Shown here piece by piece: positions 34,121 through 42,975 of a stretch of DNA of 64,000 bases. The notes beneath the pieces are model-generated. The model was given only the letters and a program-made list of their open reading frames with translations. It ran no database searches and was not told where the DNA came from. A program made the translations under genes and the position numbers. This DNA comes from JAAYFJ01 sp964344295. GTDB taxonomy: Bacteria > Bacillota > Clostridia > Tissierellales > Peptoniphilaceae. Every line of letters starts with the position of its first letter. Within the stretch, counting starts at the first letter, position 1. Location: assembly GCA_964344295.1 (NCBI GenBank), contig CAYFMR010000006.1:1-64000 (forward strand), in the 5' to 3' direction.

Positions 34121-35188
34121 ATGAAACGACAACCCCTATTACAACTGACCGCTTTTGCCCTCGTCTTGGTGATCACTGCCACAGCCTGGGCCCTACCTGC
34201 CAAGACGCAATGGCTCGCCTCCCAAGGCATCATCTCCGGACGCCGTACGGGCCAAGGCATTGATTACGCCTTGAACAGTCCTTTACGACGGGATGAGGCC
34301 ACGAAGCTCTTGGTCAATTACACAGGCGAAGGCGGTCGCGCTCGCGCTCGTCAGTTAGACTCTCCTCCTTTTACTGATATTGCCGTGACCAACTGGGCTG
34401 CAGGTTATGCCGACGTGGCCAAGCACTTGGGGCTTTTGACCGGCTATCCCGACGGCTCCTTCCAGCCGGGGAACTCTGTCACTTATGCCGAATTTTCCAG
34501 CATGTTGGTGCGGTTGGATCGTCGCTGGAAGGCCGCCGTTCCCCCTAACATCATCTGGCCCGATACCTATTTGGAGCGAGCTGCCCAATACGGCATTTTA
34601 AATGACATTAGCTTTTCGAATGCCAACAGCCCCGTCTTGCGGGAAGACGCTTTTGCCATGCTCTATAACGCCATTCACGCCCAAGAATATGTCATTTACC
34701 TCACTTTTGACGATCAAAATCCCCTGTCGCCACAGCAGCAAACCTATGAACTCAATCTTGGTTCCGCTTTGGGTTCGCGGTTCCCGCTAAATCCCACGGT
34801 CTCTCAAACGGAAGAGGAGTTTGTGGGCTGGAACACCGCTGCTGACGGCAGCGGCAGCTGGGTCAATCGAGACACCACCTTTAACGCTTCTCAAACCATC
34901 TATGGTATCTGGCAAACCCACGGCATAGCCATTCAGTACGTCGAACGACTAGACCCCATCACGCTAGGACGCTCTGATACCATCACTGCCGACGAAGTGG
35001 GGCTGCCTACCTACATCACCCTTTATCTTTCTGACCATCGTCCCATGACCATCCCCATCACCTGGGATCGCACCTCTTTGGATCCGCGTACGCCAGGTCG
35101 GTATGTCCTTCCCGGTAGCTATACGGTGCCCGCCTCGGTCACCGGTGGTCCAGCACCTGCTGTGGAGCTCGTCATCCATGTGAAATGA
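34121..35188 (+). CDS. SLH-domain surface protein with Listeria-Bacteroides repeat and Ig-like domain
   Basis: 355 residues. A signal peptide (about 1-22) is followed by two to three SLH motifs (about 25-190; the clearest is LGLLTGYPDGSFQPGNSVTY), which anchor proteins to secondary wall polymers. Then comes a Listeria-Bacteroides (Flg_new) repeat with EEEFVGWNTAADGSGSWVN (about 230-265) and a C-terminal bacterial Ig-like domain (about 275-355, with WDRTSLDPRTPGRYVLPGSY). It looks like a small wall-bound adhesin or matrix protein. ATG 34121 follows AAAGGAG; the in-frame ATG at 34040 lies upstream of it without a ribosome site. Adjacent to thi genes by chance rather than function. Confidence 0.85.
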   Translation: MKRQPLLQLTAFALVLVITATAWALPAKTQWLASQGIISGRRTGQGIDYALNSPLRRDEATKLLVNYTGEGGRARARQLDSPPFTDIAVTNWAAGYADVAKHLGLLTGYPDGSFQPGNSVTYAEFSSMLVRLDRRWKAAVPPNIIWPDTYLERAAQYGILNDISFSNANSPVLREDAFAMLYNAIHAQEYVIYLTFDDQNPLSPQQQTYELNLGSALGSRFPLNPTVSQTEEEFVGWNTAADGSGSWVNRDTTFNASQTIYGIWQTHGIAIQYVERLDPITLGRSDTITADEVGLPTYITLYLSDHRPMTIPITWDRTSLDPRTPGRYVLPGSYTVPASVTGGPAPAVELVIHVK

Positions 35189-35201
35189 CCGGGTCTTAGA
35201 A

Positions 35202-35230
35202 TTGACATGATCCACTATATATGATAGTCT
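35202..35230 (+). promoter_or_regulatory. Promoter of the thi operon
   Basis: Perfect -35 TTGACA (35202-35207) with TAGTCT 17 bp downstream; the -10 is weak, but the position just ahead of the TPP aptamer fits. Confidence 0.5.
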
Positions 35231-35240
35231 GAACGCATAA

Positions 35241-35330
35241 TCGCAGGGGAGCTTATGTGCTGAGAGGAAGCGAAGACTTCGACCCTTAGACCTGATGTGG
35301 ATAATGCCACCGTAGGCACGACGGTATCAC
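35241..35330 (+). ncRNA. TPP riboswitch (THI element) upstream of thiC
   Basis: Conserved THI-box blocks are present in order: AGGGGAGC, GTGCTGAGAGG, ACCCTTAGACCTGAT and GTGGATAATGCCACCGTAGG. TPP binding should promote the terminator that follows. Confidence 0.96.
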
Positions 35331-35337
35331 AAGCACT

Positions 35338-35385
35338 TAAACCATCAGAACAAGTTCACCTCTTGTTTTGATGGTTTATTTTTTT
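35338..35385 (+). terminator. Attenuator terminator of the TPP riboswitch
   Basis: A 17-bp stem (35338-35354 with 35362-35378, one G-T wobble) and seven-base loop, followed by seven Ts, between aptamer and thiC. Confidence 0.92.
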
Positions 35386-35443
35386 GCTCGCCATGGAATT
35401 CGTTCCACCTCCATAGAACCTAGAATAAAAAGGAAGGTGTCTT

Positions 35444-36754
35444 ATGCAATTTAAAACTCAACTCGCCGCCGCTCAAGCCGGTGAAATCACGAAAGCGATG
35501 CGCATTGTCGCCGAAAAGGAAAACGTCACCCCGGAATACATCCGCGATGAAGTCGCTGCCGGTCGTGTCGTCATCCCCGCCAACAAAAACCACAAGAGTC
35601 TGTCTCCGGAAGGCATTGGCAAGAATCTATTCACCAAGATCAACGTCAACCTGGGAACTTCCAAAGACTTAAACGATACGGATCTAGAGATGAAAAAGGT
35701 GGAAAAAGCCATTGAAATGGGGGCCGATGCCATTATGGACTTAAGCTCCGTCGGTGACACCCGCGCTTTCCGCGAAGCCCTCATCGAGCGCAGTTCTGCC
35801 ATGATCGGGACCGTCCCCATTTACGATGCCGTCATCTATTACAAAAAAGCCTTAGGCTCCATCACAGCCGAAGAATGGCTAGACATCGTGCGCCTGCACG
35901 CCGAACAAGGGGTGGATTTCATGACCATCCACTGCGGTTTAAACCGTGCCACCGCCGCTCGTGTCAAAGAACGTCACCGTCTGACCAACATCGTTTCCCG
36001 CGGCGGTTCCATCATTTTCGCCTGGATGGAAATGACCGGTCAGGAAAACCCCTTCTACGAGTACTTTGACGAAGTGCTGGAAATCTGCCGCGAATACGAT
36101 GTCACCTTAAGTCTCGGCGATGCGTGCCGTCCCGGCAGCTTACAAGACGCCACCGATGCCGTGCAAATTGAAGAATTGATTAACTTAGGCGACCTGACCC
36201 TGCGTGCCAGAGAAAAAGGCGTTCAAGTCATGATCGAAGGGCCCGGTCACGTACCCCTGGACCAAATCGCCGCCAACATGAAAATACAAGAAACCCTGTG
36301 CCACGGTGCACCTTTCTATGTCTTAGGACCCCTGGTCACCGACATTGCCCCCGGCTATGACCACATCACCTCCGCTATTGGTGGTGCCATTGCCGCCGCT
36401 TCCGGGGCCGCTTTCCTTTGCTATGTCACCCCGGCTGAGCACTTATGCCTTCCCAATGAGCAAGACATGATCGAGGGCATTGTCGCCTCCAAAATCGCCG
36501 CCCACGCTGCAGATATTGCCAAGAAAGTGCCTGGCGCCATCGACCGTGACCACGCGATGAGTGAAGCCAGAAAGAACCTCGATTGGGACAAAATGTTCTC
36601 CTTGGCCATTGACGGCGGCGTCAAAGCCCGTGCTTATCGTGAAAACACACCGCCGGAAGACGAAAACACTTGTTCCATGTGCGGCAACTTCTGCGCGGTC
36701 AATAATATGAACCGCATCCTCAACGGAGAAATCGTCTCCATTTTTGAAGAATGA
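35444..36754 (+). CDS. thiC: Phosphomethylpyrimidine synthase ThiC
   Basis: 436 residues, radical SAM enzyme that rearranges aminoimidazole ribotide to HMP phosphate. NKNHKSLSPEGIGKNLFTKI-type N terminus, GADAIMDLSSVGDTRAFRE, DFMTIHCGLNRATAAR and GPGHVPLDQIAANM are family hallmarks; the C-terminal CSMCGNFCAV (C-x2-C-x4-C) binds the cluster. It is the short bacterial form without the plant or proteobacterial N-terminal extension. AAGGAAGG precedes ATG 35444. First gene of the thi operon; its stop overlaps thiM as ATGA. Confidence 0.98.
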   Translation: MQFKTQLAAAQAGEITKAMRIVAEKENVTPEYIRDEVAAGRVVIPANKNHKSLSPEGIGKNLFTKINVNLGTSKDLNDTDLEMKKVEKAIEMGADAIMDLSSVGDTRAFREALIERSSAMIGTVPIYDAVIYYKKALGSITAEEWLDIVRLHAEQGVDFMTIHCGLNRATAARVKERHRLTNIVSRGGSIIFAWMEMTGQENPFYEYFDEVLEICREYDVTLSLGDACRPGSLQDATDAVQIEELINLGDLTLRAREKGVQVMIEGPGHVPLDQIAANMKIQETLCHGAPFYVLGPLVTDIAPGYDHITSAIGGAIAAASGAAFLCYVTPAEHLCLPNEQDMIEGIVASKIAAHAADIAKKVPGAIDRDHAMSEARKNLDWDKMFSLAIDGGVKARAYRENTPPEDENTCSMCGNFCAVNNMNRILNGEIVSIFEE

Positions 36755-37584
36755 TTGCCCTCGCCCCCATTTTAAACGAGGTGCGAAAGACTTCACCTTT
36801 GGTCCATTGCCTAACCAATGTGGTCACCGTCAACGACGTCGCCAACGTCCTTCTAGCCGCCGGTGCCAGTCCGATTATGGCAGATGAGGCCAAAGAGATG
36901 GAAGATATCACCCGGTTGGCTGACGCCACCGTCTTAAATATCGGCACCTTAAACGAACGAGTCCTGTCATCTATGCAATTGGCAGGGCTCGCTGCTCGCC
37001 AAAAAGGTCACCCTGTCATCTTAGACCCGGTGGGTGCCGGTGCCACCCATTTTCGCACCGAAGCCTCCCAAAGGCTCCTCCACGATGTGGCCCCCACGGT
37101 GATTCGCGGCAACATTTCTGAAATCCTCGCCTTGTTTTCCGCCGGAGAAGCCTCGAAAGGTGTGGACGTGCATCCTGATGATCACCAAAAATTAGCCGAC
37201 CGCACGCATTGGATCCCCTGGCTGGAACAACAGGCGAAAGCCGCTCACACCGTCTTAGCTGTTACGGGGCCTACAGACGTGATCACTGACGGTACCAAGA
37301 CCTATCTCGTTCACAACGGCCATCCCGCCATGGCCACGATCACCGGCTCCGGCTGCCAACTCTCCGCCCTCTGCGCTGCTTACGCCGCTTCCTGGGACGA
37401 TGCGTTGGAAGCGGTCGTGGCCGCTGTGGCCACCATGGGTGTCGTCGGCGAAGAGGCCGTGAAAACCCTCGGCGAACCGGTGGGGAATCTGAGCCTCAGA
37501 GGTGCCATCATCGACGCCATCGCCACCGCCGATCCCAATCATATTGAAAGGAGCGCTCGCATTGAAACGATTAAGTCATCCTAA
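36751..37584 (+). CDS. thiM: Hydroxyethylthiazole kinase ThiM
   Basis: 277 residues, ribokinase-like fold. SPLVHCLTNVVTVNDVANVLLA-type N terminus with GASPIMADEAKEME, LDPVGAGATHFRTEA and the anion hole TITGSGCQLSALCAAY near residue 190. It phosphorylates salvaged thiazole alcohol. There is no thiG, thiH or thiS in the window, so the operon may depend on salvaged thiazole. It overlaps thiC by four bases. Confidence 0.96.
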   Translation: MIALAPILNEVRKTSPLVHCLTNVVTVNDVANVLLAAGASPIMADEAKEMEDITRLADATVLNIGTLNERVLSSMQLAGLAARQKGHPVILDPVGAGATHFRTEASQRLLHDVAPTVIRGNISEILALFSAGEASKGVDVHPDDHQKLADRTHWIPWLEQQAKAAHTVLAVTGPTDVITDGTKTYLVHNGHPAMATITGSGCQLSALCAAYAASWDDALEAVVAAVATMGVVGEEAVKTLGEPVGNLSLRGAIIDAIATADPNHIERSARIETIKSS

Positions 37585-38233
37585 GTTTGACATGAACCAA
37601 GCCCTTCGACTCTACGCCGTCACCGACGATCAAAAGGATCCCGCTATCCTCTGTGAAGCTGTGCAAAAGGCCATTGCAGGTGGCATCACCTGTCTACAGT
37701 TAAGGCAGAAGGATTACGCCGCCTGCAAGGCCATCTTAGAAGACGGTCGCCTACAAGCCCTCTGTCGAGAAGCCGGCATTCCCCTGATCGTCAACGATTT
37801 TGTGGAATTAGCCGTGCAGTATGACGCAGACGGTGTCCACATCGGCCAAGGAGACCACGACCTACGCGCCACCCGCATGGAAATTAAAGCCACCCAAATT
37901 TTGGGCATGAGCTGCCAAACGGTACCCCAAGCCCAAGAGGCGGAAGATTGTGGCGTGGCCTATATCGGTTCCGGCGCCATGTTTACGACAGACACCAAAC
38001 AAGATGCCTCTACCCTATCCAACGAGGAGCTCAAGGCCATCACCTCCGCCGTGTCCATCCCTGTGGTAGCCATCGGTGGCATTGGCATAGACAATATCCG
38101 CGAGTTGACCGACACCGGCATCAAAGGCGTCGCCGTCGTCTCGGCTCTCTTTGGTGCCGCCGACATCCAAGGCGCCGCCCAGCACTTACGTCAAACCTCC
38201 GACGAGTTGTTTGGAGGTGAGGCCCATGCTTAA
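37562..38233 (+). CDS. thiE: Thiamine-phosphate synthase ThiE
   Basis: 223 residues, TIM barrel joining HMP diphosphate and thiazole phosphate. LRLYAVTDD starts the barrel; GGITCLQLRQKDY (about 37-49), IPLIVNDFVELAVQYDADGVHIGQGD and VAIGGIGIDNIRE are typical. The start is placed at TTG 37562, seven bases after AAAGGAG; it overlaps the thiM end by 23 bp. ATG 37592 is an alternative. It overlaps thiD by eight bases. Confidence 0.93.
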   Translation: MKRLSHPKFDMNQALRLYAVTDDQKDPAILCEAVQKAIAGGITCLQLRQKDYAACKAILEDGRLQALCREAGIPLIVNDFVELAVQYDADGVHIGQGDHDLRATRMEIKATQILGMSCQTVPQAQEAEDCGVAYIGSGAMFTTDTKQDASTLSNEELKAITSAVSIPVVAIGGIGIDNIRELTDTGIKGVAVVSALFGAADIQGAAQHLRQTSDELFGGEAHA

Positions 38234-39026
38234 GCTCTTGACCATCGCCGGATCCGATTGCTCCGGTGGAGCCGGAATCCAAGCCGACTTAAAAACGTTT
38301 GCCGCCCTTGGCACCTATGGCATGAGCGTCATCACCGCACTGACCGCCCAAAACACCCAGGGTGTTACGGATATTTTCCCCGTCACCCCCGCCTTTGTGA
38401 CCGCCCAGCTAAATGCCGTGCAAGATGACATCCCCCCTGACGCTGCCAAAATTGGCATGGTCGGCGATGTCGAAGTCATTCATGCCCTGGCCGATCACCT
38501 GCGCCGTCGCCCCATCCCCTACCTGGTCATTGACCCGGTGATGGTGGCTACCTCGGGGTCCCGCCTGCTGGCTCCCCAAGCGGAGCATGCCTTACAAGAG
38601 GAATTGTTGCCCCTGGCCACCATAATCACCCCCAACTTGGAAGAAGCTGGTGTCCTTGTGGGACGAAAGCTTCACACCCTTTCGCATGTCGAGGAAGCGG
38701 CCAAAATCATTTACCAACATCTGGGCACCTCCGTCCTCATCAAGGGAGGTCACCTGGACGATCGAGACGAGGCCATCGATGTCCTCTTTGACGGCAAAGC
38801 ACTGCATCCATTTAGCTCCTCAAGGCTAAAAAATCCCAACACCCACGGCACCGGTTGTACCTTATCCGCCGCCATTGCCGTCGGTTTGGCCCAAGGGCTT
38901 TCTGCCGAAACGGCCGTGCGTCAAGCGAAAGACTATGTCCACGGCGCCATTGCAGACGGCATGGATCTGGGCCATGGCAGAGGCCCCCTCAACCACCTCT
39001 ACCGCACCCATCCCACCAACGCCTAG
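38226..39026 (+). CDS. thiD: Hydroxymethylpyrimidine/phosphomethylpyrimidine kinase ThiD
   Basis: 266 residues, ribokinase-like. LLTIAGSDCSGGAGIQADLK opens the protein; VVIDPVMVATSG-type segment near residue 105, TPNLEEAGVLVG and NTHGTGCTLSAAIAVGLAQG with the catalytic Asp region near residue 208. It phosphorylates HMP and HMP phosphate. GGAGG lies before ATG 38226; the start overlaps thiE by eight bases. Last gene of the operon before a strong terminator. Confidence 0.96.
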   Translation: MLKLLTIAGSDCSGGAGIQADLKTFAALGTYGMSVITALTAQNTQGVTDIFPVTPAFVTAQLNAVQDDIPPDAAKIGMVGDVEVIHALADHLRRRPIPYLVIDPVMVATSGSRLLAPQAEHALQEELLPLATIITPNLEEAGVLVGRKLHTLSHVEEAAKIIYQHLGTSVLIKGGHLDDRDEAIDVLFDGKALHPFSSSRLKNPNTHGTGCTLSAAIAVGLAQGLSAETAVRQAKDYVHGAIADGMDLGHGRGPLNHLYRTHPTNA

Positions 39027-39041
39027 GCGAATCAAGCTTGT

Positions 39042-39070
39042 AGACCACCCTCCATGGAGGGTGGTCTTTT
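39042..39070 (+). terminator. Terminator of the thi operon
   Basis: A 26-bp perfect palindrome (AGACCACCCTCC / GGAGGGTGGTCT around AT) followed by TTT. Confidence 0.88.
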
Positions 39071-39187
39071 GTTGCCCAGCTCACTCATGATGTCCACACA
39101 GCTGCTCACACGTTTTTTCTGTCACCAGCGCCTGATGTGCTCTATCCCTGCCAAACGGTCTTTGACCTTCCCCACTTTGTCCACACA

Positions 39188-39212
39188 AAAAGGACCCTCA
39201 CATGAGGGTCCC
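39188..39212 (-). terminator. Terminator of the phzF-like gene
   Basis: Eight-bp stem GGACCCTC / GAGGGTCC with loop ACAT; followed on the minus strand by TTTTT. Confidence 0.85.
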
Positions 39213-39238
39213 TAGGGTGCTTCCCTGTATGGAATAAT

Positions 39239-40018
39239 TCACTCTTTCACAAACAGCATGGCCTCGTTGAATTTGACGGCGTGGCCTGCCATTTTCACGC
39301 GATCGCCAACGAATTGGCAATAGAGAGTACCTCCCCGCTGGCTGGCTTGGTAAGCGACAATTTCTGCTTGATCCAAGGCTTCATGCCAATACGGAATGAT
39401 ATGGCAGTGGCCGCGACCACAAACAGGATCTTCCAAAATGCCTAGTTTCGGTCCAAAAGAGCGGCTCACCACGTCCGTTTCGCTGCCCTTGGCCGTGATG
39501 TGAACCATCAGGCCATCCAAAGCTAACAACGTTTTTTCATCCGGCTTTACTCTTTTCACCGCCTCTTCGTCTGGCAAGATCAGGAGTAAATCCTCGCCTA
39601 AGTAAGCTTTTTCCGGTTGCACACCCACTGCTACAGCCATGGCTTCGGTGACAGGCACCTCTTTTAGAGCATAAGCCGGGAAATCCAGTTCGTACAATTC
39701 CCCACGGCGATTGACCGAAAGCTCGCCACTTAAGGTATTAAACGTAATCTCATTGCCCTCATAGCCATATTCATTAAAGAGGACGTAAGCTGTGGCCAGG
39801 GTGGCATGGCCACACAGATTGATTTCTCCGCCCGGAGTAAACCAGCGCAAGCCATACTGACCTCCTTCTTTCACGGCAAAGGCGGTTTCGGAAAGATTGT
39901 TTTCAATGGCAATCTTCTGCATGAGGTCATCAGAAAGCCAACTGTCTCGCACCAGCACCGCCGCCGGATTTCCGGCAAACACTTGATCCGTGAATGCATC
40001 AATCACATATTGTTTCAT
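39239..40018 (-). CDS. PhzF family isomerase
   Basis: 259 residues with the two-lobed PhzF/diaminopimelate epimerase-like fold. VIDAFTDQVFAGNPAAVLV opens the protein; the catalytic Glu lies in NNLSETAFAV (about 42-51), and LRWFTPGGEINLCGHATLAT (about 58-77) is the family hallmark. The second lobe has DPVCGRGHCHIIPYW. Most PhzF homologues in non-phenazine bacteria have unknown substrates. GGAGATGAC precedes ATG 40018. Single gene between terminators. Confidence 0.93.
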   Translation of the reverse strand: MKQYVIDAFTDQVFAGNPAAVLVRDSWLSDDLMQKIAIENNLSETAFAVKEGGQYGLRWFTPGGEINLCGHATLATAYVLFNEYGYEGNEITFNTLSGELSVNRRGELYELDFPAYALKEVPVTEAMAVAVGVQPEKAYLGEDLLLILPDEEAVKRVKPDEKTLLALDGLMVHITAKGSETDVVSRSFGPKLGILEDPVCGRGHCHIIPYWHEALDQAEIVAYQASQRGGTLYCQFVGDRVKMAGHAVKFNEAMLFVKE

Positions 40019-40079
40019 GTGTCATCTCCTTTCACTAACCATTACGGTATATCACGTGTATACCCCTTTTTCTACAAAA

Positions 40080-40107
40080 AAACAGGCGAGGTCACCCTCG
40101 CATGTTT
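40080..40107 (-). terminator. Terminator of the C39-like gene
   Basis: Stem AAACAGGCGAGG / CCTCGCATGTTT with one mismatch and a four-base loop; T-tract on the minus strand. It touches the stop codon of the gene. Confidence 0.8.
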
Positions 40108-40946
40108 CATTGGTTTGATTCACTTTCTGACTCGGCCCCTTCTGTCGAGGGGTCCCATTTGTCATAGGTCCAGAGTTCTTTGATCTGGGGTCCCAAGACC
40201 TCAAAGGGCCAGGGGATGTCCGTCTTTTCATAGCTGTTCGGATCCAGGATCATAAAGCCTTCGTCGGTGTAGCCATCCACGACCATATAGTGTCCACCAA
40301 AGGTGAAGTCGCCGGGACCCACATTGATGACCACCGGTTTTCCAGCATCCAATGCCTCTTTCATCGCCTCTGCCGTCTTCTCCAAGGGCACGCCCACAAA
40401 TCCAAAAGGCTTCGGTCCTTCTGTCATGATCGCGGTGTGAGTCCCTTGTCCCGGTGTACAGTAGCCGTGTTCCATCGAGTACTCCGCCATCACTGGCGGA
40501 TCGAGACTGTAGTCACCTGTCAGCCCGGACATTAAGATGGCAAAAGCAGTGACGCCGCAACCGCCTGGACCGATGCGATTTTCATTGTAAGGGTAGTACC
40601 CATAGGCGTCTTCCCATTGAATGTAGAGGGGAAAGCCGTGGCGGTATGCTTTTTTTCGCGGCCGTTTTTTGTCCCAGCTGTCTTTTTTCTCCGGATAGTC
40701 AAAGCTATAGTCGATGGCTTCCGGATATTTCCGAGCAAAGTCATAAATCACCGGTGGATAATCGTCAGGATGGGCCTCCATGTAAGCCATTTTTTCCTCA
40801 TACGTCACCGGCTTCGTGGATTCTTCGTGGGCTTCTGTGTTGGTTCCCCGCCGTTGGCTAACGACGAATATCCCTGTGGCCATGACCAAGAGGACAAAGC
40901 CCCATAAGTAGACATAGAGTCGATATTTATTCCAAAATTTTTTCAT
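40107..40946 (-). CDS. Membrane-anchored C39-like papain-fold protein
   Basis: 279 residues: N-terminal membrane helix (about 9-28), then an extracytoplasmic peptidase_C39_2-type domain. The catalytic Cys lies in GPGGCGVTAFAILMSGL (about 127-143), His in FGGHYMVVDGY and the third residue in LDPNS. It could cleave or bind peptides at the cell surface; whether it is an active protease is not shown. ATG 40946 follows AAGGAG; the in-frame start at 40967 lacks a ribosome site. Single gene with its own terminator. Confidence 0.85.
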   Translation of the reverse strand: MKKFWNKYRLYVYLWGFVLLVMATGIFVVSQRRGTNTEAHEESTKPVTYEEKMAYMEAHPDDYPPVIYDFARKYPEAIDYSFDYPEKKDSWDKKRPRKKAYRHGFPLYIQWEDAYGYYPYNENRIGPGGCGVTAFAILMSGLTGDYSLDPPVMAEYSMEHGYCTPGQGTHTAIMTEGPKPFGFVGVPLEKTAEAMKEALDAGKPVVINVGPGDFTFGGHYMVVDGYTDEGFMILDPNSYEKTDIPWPFEVLGPQIKELWTYDKWDPSTEGAESESESNQ

Positions 40947-41049
40947 GGTCACTCTCCTTACCGTCATCCTATCATGAAACCTCTAAAGAAAAGTTAAGAA
41001 CTCATGAAAATTTGGAACCGATCCAGCATCAACTTCCTTTTGACCACAA

Positions 41050-41076
41050 AAAAACGCTGCCTCAGGCAGCGTTTTT
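41050..41076 (-). terminator. Terminator of the second stalk-domain gene
   Basis: 13-bp perfect stem AAAAACGCTGCCT / AGGCAGCGTTTTT around one base (in practice a three-base loop), with a T-run on the minus strand. Confidence 0.9.
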
Positions 41077-41114
41077 GTTTCGCGGTTCATCAGCGCGCTT
41101 TGTCGCTTCTGCAT

Positions 41115-42083
41115 TTAATCCATTTCCGTCAGTTCAAAAAAAGCTTCTTCCTTTTCCAGGTTGTGTAAGGCATAAGTGTTAAGAACCGCTTTGTCTTGCG
41201 TATGGACGTATCCCCAGCCGATAAACTCTTCTGACATTGTCGCCAAAGGTTTACCCGGCGTATAGAAGGCAAAGCTCTTGCCGCCCTCTAATCCATAAGC
41301 GGTGGCACCGATGTAGCGAACGCGGTTTTCATACCATACCTTATCCGGTGTCTCTTCTTGATCATAGCCATTTAAGTCCATCATATAGGTGTTCTCGTCT
41401 GTTTGGCGAATATTGGTGAACTGACCACTAAAATGACAAATGTACATTTCTCGATCAGCTTGTTTTTCTACGGTCCCATCTACGCCATTGGAATCGTAGT
41501 ACTTACCGGTAAATTTGCCATCAGGAGAAAGGGTCAACTCTGTGGCCCAGCCACCTGCTCCACTAGAGAAGGTCAGCGTCTTGGTGCCTTCAAAGGGAAG
41601 TTGCACTTTGGCGGTTTCTGGAGCCTTCTTATCGTAGCCTGTTCCAAAGATGACCACACGGTTGTCATTATCCCAGTCCACTTTGATGCCAAAGACTTCG
41701 GCAACAAAACGCACCGGCACCATGGTGCGATCTTGGATGATTTCCGGTGCCACGTCCATGACCATGTCTTTCGTGCCGGATGCGGAGACCAGTTTCGTAT
41801 CGCCGATGGTCAAGGTAATGGTTTCCGGGGTGGCAGCGTTTTCACTTTTGATGGTCACCGTCTTCGCCTCTTGATCCCAAGCCACGTCAAAGCCTAAGTT
41901 TTCGGCAACAAAGCGAATGGGGACCAAGGTGCGATCATTTTTGATCAGAGGTGCCACGTCTGTGTTCACATAATCGCCATCCATCCATAGGCGGATAGGA
42001 CCGGCCGCTTCGCCTAGTATGGGCATACATACTCCTACACACAGCATGGCCACTAATACCCATGCTAACACTTTCTTCTGCAT
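41115..42083 (-). CDS. Secreted protein with two copper amine oxidase-like (stalk) domains
   Basis: 322 residues: Sec signal peptide (about 1-27), then stalk domains with DRTLVPIRFVAENLGFDVAW (about 50-69) and DRTMVPVRFVAEVFGIKVDW (about 122-141). The C-terminal half (about 160-322) has a lipocalin- or heparinase-like beta pattern with no clear family. The N-terminal two-domain layout is shared with 18416-19405 but the C-terminal regions are not obviously similar. GGAG precedes ATG 42083. Monocistronic. Confidence 0.85.
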   Translation of the reverse strand: MQKKVLAWVLVAMLCVGVCMPILGEAAGPIRLWMDGDYVNTDVAPLIKNDRTLVPIRFVAENLGFDVAWDQEAKTVTIKSENAATPETITLTIGDTKLVSASGTKDMVMDVAPEIIQDRTMVPVRFVAEVFGIKVDWDNDNRVVIFGTGYDKKAPETAKVQLPFEGTKTLTFSSGAGGWATELTLSPDGKFTGKYYDSNGVDGTVEKQADREMYICHFSGQFTNIRQTDENTYMMDLNGYDQEETPDKVWYENRVRYIGATAYGLEGGKSFAFYTPGKPLATMSEEFIGWGYVHTQDKAVLNTYALHNLEKEEAFFELTEMD

Positions 42084-42210
42084 TGTTCATTCTCCTCTAT
42101 TTTTATCTCAGCATCCATCAGAATTCCTGGTTGGTCGCTACTTACCCTGTGCATCTCATTTATGGTTTCAAAAGCCTTTCGGCAGCTATGATGGGTCGTG
42201 TTCATCCTCG

Positions 42211-42954
42211 TCACTTGATGTAATAGCGTCGCATGCCCTGGGTTCTTTTTCCATATTCGATGGCTTCCACCGGGCAGGCGCCAATGCACGCCATGCAATG
42301 GGTGCAGTCCTTGCCCCATTGGGGGCGCCCTTGCACCAGGTTGATGTTATTTAAAGGGCAGAGTCTCTCACAAAGGCCGCAGGAAACGCAGTTGTCTTTC
42401 GCATAAAACTTATCCGCCTTCACGATAAAACGGTAAAAACAGCGATTGATCACATCACTTTTCATGCCCCCAAAGAGCCCTCCTCCCTTTTGTGAAAACG
42501 GCTCTTCTCGACGGATGAACTCCCCGTAACGGCGAATCGTCGGCTCTGCTTTTGAGATGATGGCCCGGGATTTCTCTTCCGAGGGTGCCCAAAACACGGC
42601 AATGTAGTTTTCTGGCATCACTACGGCTCCCAGGCCCTGGTAGCGAAAGTCCTTTTCCTCAGCTAATGCTCTGGCAAAATGACCTGCATTGCCCACGCCG
42701 CTGCCACAAGTGAGGACGAAATAGGCCTCCTTGGCACCTTGAAAGGTGGACGCTCTAATATAATCCTGCAATATCCGTGGAACCTGCCAGGCATAGGTGG
42801 GGCTGACAAAGACGTAGGGGCGATCGCTGGTAAACTGCCCCGGCCTCTCGGCTTTCAAGTCGTCATAGACATCATAGAACTCGTCTCCTGTCATCTCCGC
42901 CAGCATTTTTGCCACATAGAGGCTATTACCAGTTCCCGAGTAGACAATGATCAT
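42211..42954 (-). CDS. EFR1-type flavodoxin-ferredoxin fusion
   Basis: 247 residues. The N-terminal flavodoxin-like domain starts with the FMN phosphate loop YSGTGNSLYVAKML (about 5-18). The C-terminal part has two [4Fe-4S] motifs, CVSCGLCERLCP (about 193-204) and CTHCMACIGACP (about 221-232). It is a cytoplasmic electron carrier or small oxidoreductase of the EFR1 family, common in anaerobes; partner unknown. It starts 21 bp after glgP with GGGAGG in the gap. Confidence 0.92.
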   Translation of the reverse strand: MIIVYSGTGNSLYVAKMLAEMTGDEFYDVYDDLKAERPGQFTSDRPYVFVSPTYAWQVPRILQDYIRASTFQGAKEAYFVLTCGSGVGNAGHFARALAEEKDFRYQGLGAVVMPENYIAVFWAPSEEKSRAIISKAEPTIRRYGEFIRREEPFSQKGGGLFGGMKSDVINRCFYRFIVKADKFYAKDNCVSCGLCERLCPLNNINLVQGRPQWGKDCTHCMACIGACPVEAIEYGKRTQGMRRYYIK

Positions 42955-42975
42955 GGCTGTGCCTCCCTAACTTTT

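Noticed and set aside
42084..42210. Riboswitch-like leader upstream of the second stalk-domain gene
   Set aside because: Short GCCGAAAGGC and GGTAAGTAGCG blocks recall c-di-GMP riboswitches, but their order and pairing do not fit the consensus.
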